64,000 bases of DNA from Actinoplanes sp. TFC3 (GCF_001553785.1 NZ_LOJP01000001.1:5145651-5209650); one strand, 5' to 3'. Positions 1-9,001 are shown, counted from the stretch's first letter. A program made the numbers and translations. The notes: generated by a model not told the origin, from the sequence alone.

Positions 1-1
1 C

Positions 2-3000
2 GCCCAAGCAGCCACCCCCAACCTGGCCGCCAACAAGACCTTCTCGGCCAGCACCTACGCCGACGTCTACACCTCAGCAAACGCCGGCGATGGCAACGCC
101 TCCACCTACTGGGAGAGCGCCAGCAACGCCTTCCCCCAATGGCTCCAAGTCGACCTCGGCCAGGCCACCGCCACGAACCAGGTGATCCTCAAGCTCCCCC
201 CGGCAGCAGCCTGGCAGACCCGGACGCAAACCCTGGCAGTTCAGGGCAGCAGCAACGGAAGTTCTTTCACCACGTTGAAGGGCAGCGCGGGTTACGCGTT
301 CAACCCGGCGTCCGGCAACACGGTCACCATTGACTTCCCGGCGGCGACGGCCCGGTATGTGAGGCTCACCGTCACGGGTAACACGGGCTGGCCGGCGGCC
401 CAGATCAGCGAGCTTGAGGTCTACGGGCCGGCGGCGGGTGACACGCAGGCGCCGAGCACGCCGGGGAACCTCACGCTCAGCCAGCCGTCAAGCGGGCAGA
501 TCCGGCTCACCTGGTCAGCTTCGACCGACAACACCGGCGTGGCGGGCTACGACGTCTACGCGAACGGCCAGCTCAAAACCACGGTGGCCGGGAACGTGAC
601 GACCTACCTCGACAACCAGCCGGACAGCGCAACGGTCCAGTACTACGTGCGGGCCCGCGACGCGGCCGGCAACGTGTCGGCGAACAGCAACACGGTCACC
701 CGCACCGGGCAGAGCGGCGACACCGTGGCACCGGCAACACCGGGGACGTTGTCCTACACGCAGCCGGCGGCGGGGCAGATCCGCCTGGCGTGGGGAGCGT
801 CGAGCGACAACGTGGGGGTGACCGGGTATGAGGTCTATGCGAACGGGCAGCTGAAAACTACGGTCAACGCGTTGACGTTTGTGGACAGCCAGCCGGCGAA
901 CGTGACCGTCGCTTACTACGTCAAGGCGCGGGATGCCGCTGGGAACGTGTCGGCGGCCAGCAATACGGTGACGCGGACGGGGTCGGTTTCCGACGGCACG
1001 AACCTGGCGGTGGGGAAACCGATCACCGCGTCGTCGTCGATTTTCACGTTTGTGGCGAGCAATGCCAACGACAACGACACGGCGACGTACTGGGAAGGCA
1101 GCGCCTATCCCGCGAACCTGACGGTGGCGCTCGGGGCAAACGCGGCGCTCAGCACGGTCGTGGTGAAGCTCAACCCGGCAAGCGATTGGGGCCCCCGCAC
1201 GCAAAGATTTGCGGTTCTCGGCCGGGAACAGAACAGCACCGCTTACACAACGCTGGTGGCGGAAGCGACCTACACGTTCAACCCGGCGTCGGGTAACACC
1301 GTCAGCATCCCGGTCAGCGCGACAGCGGCGGACGTGCGGCTCAGCTTCACGGCAAACAGCGGCGCACCGAGCGGACAGGTGGCCGAGTTCCAGGTCATCG
1401 GAGTGCCGGCCCCGAACCCGGACCTCACCGTCACAGGCATGTCGTTCACCCCGGCAGCTCCGGTGGAGACCGACACCATCACGGTGTCGGCCACGGTCCG
1501 CAACGCCGGCACCGCCCCCAGCCCAGCCATCAAAATCAGCATCCACGTAGGCGCAGCGAAGGCAGCCGAGCAACAAGTCCCAGCCCTGCCCGCCGGAGCC
1601 TCAACAACAGTCACCGTAACCATCCCAGCCCAGAACGCCGGCACCTACCCCCTGAGCGCCGTAGCCGACGAGGCGAACACCGTCATCGAGCAGAACGAGG
1701 CGAACAACGAGTACACGAACCCCTCGAACCTGGTCGTCGCCCCGGTGCAGAGCTCGGACCTGATCGCGTCGGCTGTGAGCTGGTCGCCGGGCAACCCGTC
1801 GGCAGGCCAGACCGTCACGTTCTCGGTGACGCTCAAGAACCAGGGCACGACGGCTACGGCCGGGGGCGCGCACGCGGTGACGCTCACGGTGGCCGGTGAC
1901 AACGGGTCGACGGTCAAGACGCTGACCGGCTCGTGGACGGGCACGCTGGCGGCGGGGGCGTCCTCCCCGGCGATCAGCCTGGGCACGTGGACGGCGGCGA
2001 ACGGCAAGTACACGGTGCGCACGGTGGTCGCCGCCGACGCCAACGAGCTGGCGGTCAAGCAGGCCAACAACACCAGCGAGAAGCCGTTCTTCGTGGGCCG
2101 CGGCGCCAACATGCCGTACGACATGTACGAGGCCGAGGATGGCACGCTCGGCGGCGGCGCTCAGGTGGTCGGCCCGAACCGCAAGGTGGGGGATCTGGCC
2201 GGTGAGGCGTCCGGGCGCAAGGCGGTCACGTTGACCACAACCGGCGCGTACGTGCAGTGGACCACCCGGGCGGCAACGAACACGATCGTCGCGCGGTTCT
2301 CGATCCCTGATACCACCACCAGCTCGATCAACGTCTACGTCAACGGCACACTGAACAAGACGCTGCCGCTCACCTCGCGCTTTGCGTGGCTCTATGGGCA
2401 AGAAGATCAGCCACAGAACTCGGGTACGAACCCCCGGCACATCTACGACGAGGCGAACACCTTCCTGACCGGTTCCTTCCCGGCCGGCAGCACCATCAAG
2501 CTGCAGAAGGACAGCGGCAACGGCGGCGCCATCGCTGTCGACTTCGTCAACACCGAGCAGGTCGCGCCGATCGCCAACCCGAACCCGGCCACGTACGTGG
2601 TACCCACCGGTTTTGACCAGCAGTCCGTGCAGGCGGCGCTCGACGCGGCCCGGATGGACACCAGCAAGGCGGGGGTCTACCTGCCGGCGGGCGACTACTC
2701 GACGGCCAACAAGTTGCAGGTGTACGGCCGCGCCATCCAGGTCGTCGGTGCCGGGCCCTGGTACACCCGGTTCGTCACGCCGCAGGATCAGGCGCAGACC
2801 GACGCCGGTTTCCGGGCCGACGCCGGGGCCAACGGGTCGACGTTCAAGAACTTCGCGTTCTTCGGCAACTACACCATCCGCGTCGACGGGCCGGGCAAGG
2901 TGTTCGATTTCGCCAACCTGTCCGGGATAACCATCGACAACATCTGGGCCGAGCACGTGGTGTGCCTGTACTGGGGGGCCAACACCGACCGGATGGTGAT

Positions 3001-3751
3001 CAAGAACTCGCGGATCCGTGACACGTTCGCCGACGGGGTCAACATGACCAACGGCAGCACCGACAACCTGGTCGACAACAACGATGCGCGGGCCACCGGC
3101 GACGACAGCTTCGCGCTGTTCTCGGCGATCGACGCGGGCGGCAGCGACGAGATCAACAACGTGTACTCCAACCTGAGCACCACGCTGACCTGGCGGGCCG
3201 CCGGCATCGCGGTGTACGGCGGGTACGCCAACACCTTCCGCAACATCTACATCGCGGACACGCTGGTGTACTCGGGCATCACGATCAGCTCGCTGGACTT
3301 CGGCTACCCGATGAACGGCTTCGGAGCCAGCCCGCCGACCGTGTTCGACAACATCACGATTGTGCGGGCCGGTGGCCATTTCTGGGGCGCGCAGGTGTTC
3401 CCGGCGATCTGGCTGTTCTCGGCGTCCAAGGTGTTCCAGGGCATCCGGGTCAGCAACGTCGACATCGTCGATCCCACGTACGCGGGCATCATGTTCCAGA
3501 CCCAGTATGTCGGCGGCCAGCCAGTCAACATCATCAAGGACACCGTGTTCACCAACGTCTCGATCACCGGCGCCCGCAAGAGCGGTGACGAGTACGACGC
3601 CAAGTCCGGTTTCGCCGTCTGGGCGAACCCGCTGCCCGAGGCGAACCAGGGCCCCGCTGCCGGCTCGGCCACCTTCACCAACCTGCAGTTGAGCAACAAC
3701 TACCGGGACATCGAGAACACCACGTCGACATTCACCATCAACCGCAACTGA
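2..3751 (+). CDS. Secreted multidomain alpha-1,3-glucanase-like protein (GH87-type), 5' end missing
   Basis: Partial at the left edge; the reading frame is open from base 2, so at least 1249 residues are present and the signal peptide lies outside. Visible order: discoidin (F5/8 type C) domain, two FN3 repeats (each ending YYVxARDAAGNVS), a second discoidin domain beginning NLAVGKPITASSS, two CARDB-like domains (PDLTVTGMSF and SDLIASAVSW), a CBM6/35-like segment (MYEAEDGTLGGG), and a C-terminal right-handed beta-helix from YVVPTGFDQQSVQAAL. The helix carries DTFADGVN and ATGDDSFALF; an Asp followed about 20-25 residues later by an Asp pair matches the three-Asp active site known in GH87 alpha-1,3-glucanases and mycodextranases. 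The expected role is extracellular cleavage of alpha-1,3-glucan such as fungal wall glucan. The architecture is clear; the exact substrate is inferred. Confidence 0.8.
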   Translation, partial: AQAATPNLAANKTFSASTYADVYTSANAGDGNASTYWESASNAFPQWLQVDLGQATATNQVILKLPPAAAWQTRTQTLAVQGSSNGSSFTTLKGSAGYAFNPASGNTVTIDFPAATARYVRLTVTGNTGWPAAQISELEVYGPAAGDTQAPSTPGNLTLSQPSSGQIRLTWSASTDNTGVAGYDVYANGQLKTTVAGNVTTYLDNQPDSATVQYYVRARDAAGNVSANSNTVTRTGQSGDTVAPATPGTLSYTQPAAGQIRLAWGASSDNVGVTGYEVYANGQLKTTVNALTFVDSQPANVTVAYYVKARDAAGNVSAASNTVTRTGSVSDGTNLAVGKPITASSSIFTFVASNANDNDTATYWEGSAYPANLTVALGANAALSTVVVKLNPASDWGPRTQRFAVLGREQNSTAYTTLVAEATYTFNPASGNTVSIPVSATAADVRLSFTANSGAPSGQVAEFQVIGVPAPNPDLTVTGMSFTPAAPVETDTITVSATVRNAGTAPSPAIKISIHVGAAKAAEQQVPALPAGASTTVTVTIPAQNAGTYPLSAVADEANTVIEQNEANNEYTNPSNLVVAPVQSSDLIASAVSWSPGNPSAGQTVTFSVTLKNQGTTATAGGAHAVTLTVAGDNGSTVKTLTGSWTGTLAAGASSPAISLGTWTAANGKYTVRTVVAADANELAVKQANNTSEKPFFVGRGANMPYDMYEAEDGTLGGGAQVVGPNRKVGDLAGEASGRKAVTLTTTGAYVQWTTRAATNTIVARFSIPDTTTSSINVYVNGTLNKTLPLTSRFAWLYGQEDQPQNSGTNPRHIYDEANTFLTGSFPAGSTIKLQKDSGNGGAIAVDFVNTEQVAPIANPNPATYVVPTGFDQQSVQAALDAARMDTSKAGVYLPAGDYSTANKLQVYGRAIQVVGAGPWYTRFVTPQDQAQTDAGFRADAGANGSTFKNFAFFGNYTIRVDGPGKVFDFANLSGITIDNIWAEHVVCLYWGANTDRMVIKNSRIRDTFADGVNMTNGSTDNLVDNNDARATGDDSFALFSAIDAGGSDEINNVYSNLSTTLTWRAAGIAVYGGYANTFRNIYIADTLVYSGITISSLDFGYPMNGFGASPPTVFDNITIVRAGGHFWGAQVFPAIWLFSASKVFQGIRVSNVDIVDPTYAGIMFQTQYVGGQPVNIIKDTVFTNVSITGARKSGDEYDAKSGFAVWANPLPEANQGPAAGSATFTNLQLSNNYRDIENTTSTFTINRN

Positions 3752-3833
3752 CGTCTTCGAAGTTTCTCGGCCGTCCGTGCAACCCTTCCAAGCCTGCCGC
3801 ACCTCTTACCGGCGAGGAAGGGAGCACGACCGA

Positions 3834-4418
3834 GTGGATGCCGAAGACGCGGACAATTTCCGCGAGTTCGCCCGCAGCCGGTTCGAGCCGCTGCGGGCCC
3901 TCGCGTACGTGACCTGCGGCGACTGGCAGACCGCCGAGGACGCCGTCGCCGGCGCCCTGGCGAAGCTGTACCTGCGCTGGAGCAAGATCACCGCCCCGGA
4001 TGCCTACGTTCGCACGATGGTGGTCCGGGCCGCCATCAGCGAGAAACGCCGGCCGTGGCGGCGGGAGCGCTCGTTCGGGGATTCGCTGCCGGAGGTGGCG
4101 CTGCCCGATCACGCCGGTGATGTCGACGAGCGGCTGCGGTTACGCGCGGCTCTGGCACATGTGCCCGCACGGCAGCGCGCGGTGCTCGTCCTGAGGTTCC
4201 TCGAGGGTCTCAGCGTCGAGGAAACCGCCGAGGCCCTGAAATGCCGGCCCGGCACCGTCAAGAGCCAGAGCGCCCGAGGGCTGGCCACCTTGCGAGCCGT
4301 GCTGGCCGCCGACGACATCATGCTGCACGACGAAGGGGACGAGCGTGTCGTACCACATCCAGGACGTTTTGAAGTCGGCGCAGGCCGCACCGCCGCCGCC
4401 GGCGCACACGACAACTGA
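3834..4418 (+). CDS. ECF RNA polymerase sigma factor, SigE/SigM-like
   Basis: About 194 aa. The GTG at 3834 (VDAEDADNFREF) is preferred over upstream in-frame codons because a GAAGGGA box lies about 10 nt before it. Region 2 is visible around FREFARSRFEPLRALAYVTC, with TAEDAVAGALAKLYLRW as the region 2 helix. Region 4 is visible as VPARQRAVLVLRFLEGLSVE followed by an HTH (TAEALKCRPGTVKSQSARGL). Residues 55-130 contain a short linker, as in the actinobacterial SigE family of ECF factors. Its 3' end overlaps the next gene by 74 bp in another frame, so the pair is co-transcribed and the last ~25 residues are probably poorly conserved. Target promoters cannot be read from the sequence. Confidence 0.92.
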   Translation: MDAEDADNFREFARSRFEPLRALAYVTCGDWQTAEDAVAGALAKLYLRWSKITAPDAYVRTMVVRAAISEKRRPWRRERSFGDSLPEVALPDHAGDVDERLRLRAALAHVPARQRAVLVLRFLEGLSVEETAEALKCRPGTVKSQSARGLATLRAVLAADDIMLHDEGDERVVPHPGRFEVGAGRTAAAGAHDN

Positions 4419-5484
4419 GGACATCATCGGCCGCGCCCGCCGGGTGCGCGCCAAGCGGCTCACGGCGATGGGCGGCGGCGCCGTTGCTTGCCTGGCAATC
4501 GCGGCGACCGCGGTGGTTCAGTTCAGCCCCCGCGGTGGCGCCGACGGGCTCGCGCCGGCCGCTGCCCCGTCGGCGCCGGTGGCTTCGTTCTCGGCTCCCC
4601 CGGCCAAGCCGGCGACGCCGCCGCTGCCGGTCAAGAAGGTGCGGTTCACCACCACGCTGGGGACGTACCAGGTGGGCAGGTACACGGTCGGCCCGGCCGG
4701 TCAGGTCACCGATGGGTACACCGAGCTGCCGGTGTACGACGGCGAGACGTGGCCGGACGACAACGGGACGACGTACCCGTATGCCGGGGCCACGATCACC
4801 GTGTACGACAAGGATGTGTACGACCCGTCGACGTTCGGCGGCGCTGGCGATGCGACGCTGGTCATCGGCGACGAATACCGGCTGAGGGTGGATGGCCGTG
4901 AGGCGATCGGGCGCGACTGGACGTTCGCGCAGCCCGGCGACGAATCGAAGAAGTGGGTACGGTCCGCGCTGGCGTGGCAGTACGCCGACAACGCCTGGGC
5001 CACCCTGGTGCCCAACTACGGTCACACCGACATCACGCGGGCCGAGGTGGCGCAGATCGCGGCCAAGCTGAGCACCGGCAGCAAGCGCGAGCTCAAGGTG
5101 CCGTACACCTTTGGTTATCTGCCTCAGGGGTGGCAGGCCGTCGCGGTGGCCCAGAACGACGCGTCAACCGGGCTGCCCGGCTCGAAGGTGTTCCTGCAGC
5201 AGGGTGCGGTGGCCGACCCGGCCACCCGCATCGATGAGATCCTGCCGGGGCATCTGGCGATCACCGTGTCCAAGGGCGAATCCAAGATCTCCTCGATCAG
5301 GGGCCGGGACGGCGTGCACTGCTTCGAGGGCAACCGCTCCTGCACGATCGTCAAGGGTGACTACCTGGTCGACGTCAACAACTACGGCGAGACGCTGACC
5401 GACGCCCAGGTCAGGCAGATCACCGAGGGGCTGCGGCTCACCGACCTCGCGGACCAGAGTTCCTGGAAGCCGGTAACGGTCTGA
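4345..5484 (+). CDS. Membrane-anchored protein encoded with ECF sigma factor, possible anti-sigma-like partner
   Basis: 379 aa. The GTG at 4345 has AAGGGGA 6 nt upstream and lies inside the sigma factor gene, implying translational coupling. A cytosolic N-terminus of about 40 residues ends in a basic stretch (RARRVRAKRLT), followed by one membrane segment at about 41-60 (AMGGGAVACLAIAATAVVQF), a Pro/Ala-rich linker to about residue 95, and a soluble extracytoplasmic domain to the end. This topology and gene order are typical of regulators paired with ECF factors, but no zinc-binding anti-sigma HxxxCxxC motif is visible in the N-terminus. The outer domain resembles nothing I can name. Anti-sigma function is inference from context only. 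Confidence 0.75.
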   Translation: MSYHIQDVLKSAQAAPPPPAHTTTEDIIGRARRVRAKRLTAMGGGAVACLAIAATAVVQFSPRGGADGLAPAAAPSAPVASFSAPPAKPATPPLPVKKVRFTTTLGTYQVGRYTVGPAGQVTDGYTELPVYDGETWPDDNGTTYPYAGATITVYDKDVYDPSTFGGAGDATLVIGDEYRLRVDGREAIGRDWTFAQPGDESKKWVRSALAWQYADNAWATLVPNYGHTDITRAEVAQIAAKLSTGSKRELKVPYTFGYLPQGWQAVAVAQNDASTGLPGSKVFLQQGAVADPATRIDEILPGHLAITVSKGESKISSIRGRDGVHCFEGNRSCTIVKGDYLVDVNNYGETLTDAQVRQITEGLRLTDLADQSSWKPVTV

Positions 5485-5716
5485 GTTGCCCGGTCCGTAG
5501 CCCGGCTTCGCATACGAAGATGCGTCGCCGGGCTACGGCCTGTCCGCGGATGTCGAGCTGGTAGCCCTCCAGCCATACCCAGCCGTCGTAGGTGGGCCGG
5601 GCATCGACGGCGATGATCCGAAAGGCAAACCCGGAGCGGCCCGTGAACTGCACGCTGGCGGCGCGCCCGACGAACACGATGTCACCGGGAGTCAGTGAAG
5701 ATTCACTATGGGCCAT
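5438..5716 (-). CDS. Small hypothetical protein, tandem paralogue 2 (DARPTYDGWVWL family)
   Basis: 92 aa, unknown function. The core from about residue 10 to 70 (GDIVFVGRAASVQF, VDARPTYDGWVWLEGYQLD, RRRIFVCEAGLR) is nearly the same as in the gene immediately upstream, so the two arose by tandem duplication. The repeated short beta-type segments suggest a small barrel-like fold, which is only a guess. The start ATG lies 3 nt after the stop of the upstream paralogue with no clear Shine-Dalgarno, so it is probably translationally coupled. Its 3' end overlaps the convergent membrane-protein gene by about 47 bp, and the last ~20 residues diverge from the paralogue. Confidence 0.65.
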   Translation of the reverse strand: MAHSESSLTPGDIVFVGRAASVQFTGRSGFAFRIIAVDARPTYDGWVWLEGYQLDIRGQAVARRRIFVCEAGLRTGQLRPLPASRNSGPRGR

Positions 5717-5719
5717 GAC

Positions 5720-5965
5720 TCATGCTTGCCTGGGATGGCGGCGGCGTAAACCAGCCTCTCGGACGAATATCCGGCGCCGCAGCACGGCCCTGCCGCATCG
5801 ATCGAGTTGGAAACCGTCGAGCCACACCCAGCCGTCGTAGGTGGGGCGCGCATCCACTTCGACGATGCGGTACGCGAACCCGGCGGAACCGGCGAACTGC
5901 ACGCTGGCAGCCCGCCCCACAATGACGATGTCCCCCGCCCGTACCATTCGCTGCGCCGTTGCCAC
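5720..5965 (-). CDS. Small hypothetical protein, tandem paralogue 1 (DARPTYDGWVWL family)
   Basis: 81 aa from the GTG at 5965, which follows a GGAGG box by 4 nt; an ATG 18 nt further in (MVRAGDIVIVG) is an alternative. A longer in-frame start at 6040 exists but would overlap the transporter-carbonic anhydrase gene and lacks an RBS. The core (GDIVIVGRAASVQFAG, VDARPTYDGWVWLDGFQLD, RRRIFVREAGLR) is paralogous to the next gene. The function is unknown. Conservation of the DARPTYDGW block in both copies while the tails drift argues that both are translated and under selection. Confidence 0.7.
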   Translation of the reverse strand: MATAQRMVRAGDIVIVGRAASVQFAGSAGFAYRIVEVDARPTYDGWVWLDGFQLDRCGRAVLRRRIFVREAGLRRRHPRQA

Positions 5966-6036
5966 GTCACCTCCAGCCCCCGATTCACCTTGGGCCGTAC
6001 CGTCGCGTAGCTCAATGGCAAAAGCGCATCTGTCAG

Positions 6037-8187
6037 TCATGCGACATTGACGGGCTTGCGCTCCCCTCGCTCGACGGAATACATCCGCGCCTCGGCCAGA
6101 TCGAAATAGAAACCGGTCAGCGTCAACCTGCCCGCGTCGATTGCCGTGCGCACGCTGGGATAACTGCGGATGTTCTCGATCTGCTGCGCCACATTGGCGG
6201 TGATGCAGTCCTCTTCACTGTCCGATGCGGACAAGGCCACGCGGGATTCGGCCAGCCAGGCACCGAGATCCGAGGGCGTACCGGCGGCTCCGCCCATCAG
6301 GGCCCGCACCGCGCCGCAGCCGGAATGCCCGCACACGGTGATCGCGGAAACGCCGAGAACATCAACCGCATATTCGATACCGGCGCCGACCGAGGCATCC
6401 CCGGATCCATAGGCGGGCACGATGTTTCCCACATTGCGAATGGTGAACAGGTCACCGGGTCCGCTGGTGGTGATCAGGTTCGGGACAAGCCGTGAGTCGG
6501 CACACGTGATGAACAATTGTTCCGGCCGCTGACCCTCCCGGGCCAAATCGGCCAGATGCGGCTGCACGAGCGGCGCGACACTGCGCTCGAACTCGTCAAT
6601 CCCTGCTTGCATCGCGGCCCGCCGCTCGCTCCGCGACACCCACTGCGACCACGAGCCCAGGAACCGCGGCATGCGCCGGTGCGACTTGTTCCCGCCGAGC
6701 CGGCCCGAGGTGGCCTCCCGGAACCACCGGCCGTGCATCTCACGGATGTGCACCGTCCCGCCGCTGCGGACGTACGCCTCCTGCCAGTCCTTGATGCTTT
6801 CGAAGGCGCCCTGATCCAGGTAGTCGAGGTGCAACTCCAGCTCCACATGGGCTCCGGCCGGGACCGCCGACAGCTCCCGGGCCACCCGACCGGCTCCGAT
6901 GAAAGCCAGGGTTCCGGTGATGACGACAGACCACTGACCGTCCGCCGGGGAGCTGCGGGTGATCTCGCAGCGCGCCAGGCGCAGCAGCATGAGCAGCACC
7001 GCCGTGGCCATGCCCAGCGCCACCCCCGTGAGCAGATCGGTGAAGACCACGGCAAAGGCGGTCACCAGGTACGTCGGCAGCTCGCGATGGCGCCGATAGG
7101 ACTTGATCTGTGCCAGGCTCACCAGCCGCAACCCGACCACGACAAGCACAGCGGCCAGCGCGGAGAGCGGGATCTGCTCCAGCAGCGCGGTGAAGGCCAG
7201 CACACAAAGGGCAATCCACAAACCGTGCAGAACCGCGGACATCCGGGTACGAGCCCCGGCCGCCACGTTCGTCGAGCTGCGCACGATCACGCCGGTAACC
7301 GGCAATCCGCCGAGCGCACCGGACACTGTGTTCGCCGCGCCCTGGGCGAGCAACTCCTTGTTCAGGTCGGCTCGCTTGCCGTCGTGCAGCTTGTCGACGG
7401 CCACCGCGGACAGCAGCGACTCCACGCTGGCCACCAACGCGATCGTCAGCACGGCCACCGCGACCGGTACGAACCCGCCCTCGGGCAGGTGCGGGAAGGT
7501 CAGCTCCCCGAGCGGGTTGCTGGGCAATTCGACGCGCGCGACGTCGAAGCCGCCGAGACCCGCGGTCAGCGTCGCCACGCTCACCGCGACCAGCGCGCCG
7601 GGCAGCAGCGACAGCTTCACGAAACGCGGCCAGAGCAGCAGGATGGCGATGGTGAGCACGCCGAGGAGCACGGCTTGACCGTGGTGCCCGACGATCTGGG
7701 CGGGCAACTCGCGCAGATTCTGCCAGGCTTCGCTCTGCGCGTCGCCGCCCAGCACGACGTGCACCTGGCTGAGCGCGATCACGATGCCGATGCCGGCGAG
7801 CATGCCGTGCACGACGGCTGGCGACAGGGCCAGCGCGGCCCGGCCGAGCCTGAGCGCGCCGAGGAGCAGCTGCACGAGCCCGGCCATGGCCACGATCGCG
7901 GTGGTGGCGGCCCACCCGAAGTCGGCCACGGTGCCCGCGACGATCACGGTGAGCCCGGCCGCGGGCCCGCTGACCTGCAGCGGGGCGCCGCTGAGGAGTC
8001 CGGCTACGACCCCGCCGACCACGGCGGCGACCAGCCCGGCGAGCAGCGGCGCCCCCGAGGCTGCGGCGATGCCGAGCGACAGCGGGATGGCGATGAGAAA
8101 GACGACGATCGACGCGGGCAGGTCGTGCTTGAGCAGGTTCCGCCAGCGCTGGGGCGCATCTACGTCGGCAATGTCCGGCGTGGGCAT
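6037..8187 (-). CDS. SulP-family anion transporter fused to beta-carbonic anhydrase
   Basis: 716 aa. The ATG at 8187 (MPTPDIADVD) has AAAGGGA 7 nt upstream; further upstream in-frame codons are not needed. Residues ~15-400 are a SulP transporter with about 10-12 hydrophobic segments, starting LLKHDLPASIVVFLIAIPLS. A short STAS-like region follows (about 415-490). The C-terminal ~200 residues are a beta-class carbonic anhydrase with zinc ligands in CADSRLVPN and CGHSGCGAVRAL (Cys, Asp-Arg dyad, His, Cys). The same fusion is known in M. tuberculosis Rv3273. The enzyme half should interconvert CO2 and bicarbonate at the inner membrane face next to a predicted bicarbonate or sulfate carrier. Both halves look intact. 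Confidence 0.93.
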   Translation of the reverse strand: MPTPDIADVDAPQRWRNLLKHDLPASIVVFLIAIPLSLGIAAASGAPLLAGLVAAVVGGVVAGLLSGAPLQVSGPAAGLTVIVAGTVADFGWAATTAIVAMAGLVQLLLGALRLGRAALALSPAVVHGMLAGIGIVIALSQVHVVLGGDAQSEAWQNLRELPAQIVGHHGQAVLLGVLTIAILLLWPRFVKLSLLPGALVAVSVATLTAGLGGFDVARVELPSNPLGELTFPHLPEGGFVPVAVAVLTIALVASVESLLSAVAVDKLHDGKRADLNKELLAQGAANTVSGALGGLPVTGVIVRSSTNVAAGARTRMSAVLHGLWIALCVLAFTALLEQIPLSALAAVLVVVGLRLVSLAQIKSYRRHRELPTYLVTAFAVVFTDLLTGVALGMATAVLLMLLRLARCEITRSSPADGQWSVVITGTLAFIGAGRVARELSAVPAGAHVELELHLDYLDQGAFESIKDWQEAYVRSGGTVHIREMHGRWFREATSGRLGGNKSHRRMPRFLGSWSQWVSRSERRAAMQAGIDEFERSVAPLVQPHLADLAREGQRPEQLFITCADSRLVPNLITTSGPGDLFTIRNVGNIVPAYGSGDASVGAGIEYAVDVLGVSAITVCGHSGCGAVRALMGGAAGTPSDLGAWLAESRVALSASDSEEDCITANVAQQIENIRSYPSVRTAIDAGRLTLTGFYFDLAEARMYSVERGERKPVNVA

Positions 8188-8306
8188 GATGGTCCCTTTC
8201 GGAGCCGTTACGGCGAGAAATGAGAATCCCTCAAGCGGGATATTCCGGTCACCATAACCAGGCTCCGTGAACGCCTTGTTACATATCGTTGATCCTGCCG
8301 ATACTC

Positions 8307-8486
8307 TCAGCGACCTCCCAGGCACTGGGGCGGCGCGGGGGGCTCCCCCGCAGCAACCAGGTTCTGGTTGACTTCGGTGGGCGAGGCCAACTGGAGGAAG
8401 CCTCGCCCAAGGACCACGCCGACCACCTTGTCGCGACGCTCAGCGTCGAAGGACAGCACCGCGCTGTCACCCAGACAGGCGCGCAT
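8307..8486 (-). CDS. Possible small ORF of unknown function
   Basis: 59 aa from an ATG at 8486, starting 11 nt after the stop of the DinB-like gene on the same strand. The predicted peptide contains plausible protein-like stretches (SVLSFDA-type start, VVGVVLGRGFLQLASPTEV) and ends CLGGR. No Shine-Dalgarno is visible and I recognise no family. It fills most of the ~310-base gap between the DinB-like gene and the SulP gene; the rest of that gap (8188-8306) should hold the SulP promoter. It may be non-coding. Confidence 0.3.
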   Translation of the reverse strand: MRACLGDSAVLSFDAERRDKVVGVVLGRGFLQLASPTEVNQNLVAAGEPPAPPQCLGGR

Positions 8487-8497
8487 CAGGGCCGCGC

Positions 8498-9001
8498 CTA
8501 CTTCACCAACCCGCGCACATAGGCGGCCTGACCCGCGTGCTGGACGTCGTCGTCGAGGACGCTGATCAGCCGGGCACCGAGGGTCACCGGCGGGTCCCAG
8601 CCCTCGTCGACCACGCGGTCGAGGTCCGCCTCGGACAGTCCGGCAAGGTACTTGAGCGTGCGGTCGTGCACGGCCTGGTAGTAGTCGATCAGGGCCTGAG
8701 CGTCGCGGGGGCGCACCTGGCTGATCTGGCCGGGCTTGTGGCCGTACCCGGTGTCGCCGGGGTCGGGGTTGAGCCCGAAGCTTGCCGCCCACTCGCCGGA
8801 GGCATACAGCTGATCCTGGTCCAGCAGCTCCGCGATGTGGCTGTCCTGCACCCGGGTGAGGTGCCACACCAGCCAGCCGACCGTGTTCGCGCCTGGCGCC
8901 GGCGCCTGGGCCAGCTGCTCGGCGCTGAGATCCTGCACCGCCCCGGACACCAGGTCGGGCAGGCGGCCGTACGCCTCGGCCAGCAGCTCGGTCACCTTCA
9001 T
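8498..9001 (-). CDS. DinB-like / DUF664 family protein (mycothiol-dependent enzyme fold)
   Basis: 167 aa. The ATG at 9001 is preceded by GAGGGGAG. It is a four-helix-bundle protein of the DinB/maleylpyruvate isomerase N-terminal superfamily: LAEAYGRLPDLVSGAVQDLS, then NTVGWLVWHLTRVQDSHIAE, and late in the protein DDDVQHAGQAAYVRGLV. Three histidines in WH, DSH and QHAGQ occupy the positions used for metal binding in this fold. Relatives in actinobacteria act as mycothiol- or bacillithiol-dependent S-transferases, so a thiol-transferase role is a family-level guess with no substrate indicated. The adjacent genes do not suggest a pathway. Confidence 0.82.
   Translation of the reverse strand: MKVTELLAEAYGRLPDLVSGAVQDLSAEQLAQAPAPGANTVGWLVWHLTRVQDSHIAELLDQDQLYASGEWAASFGLNPDPGDTGYGHKPGQISQVRPRDAQALIDYYQAVHDRTLKYLAGLSEADLDRVVDEGWDPPVTLGARLISVLDDDVQHAGQAAYVRGLVK

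Noticed and set aside
6003..6045. tRNA-like stretch (GCGTAGCTCAATGGCAAAAG followed by a CGCAT/ATGCG stem)
   Set aside because: The D-arm-like part has a mismatch, the anticodon loop would be 9 nt, and no T-arm or 3' acceptor strand follows; it also overlaps the end of the carbonic anhydrase gene. At most a tRNA remnant or chance.
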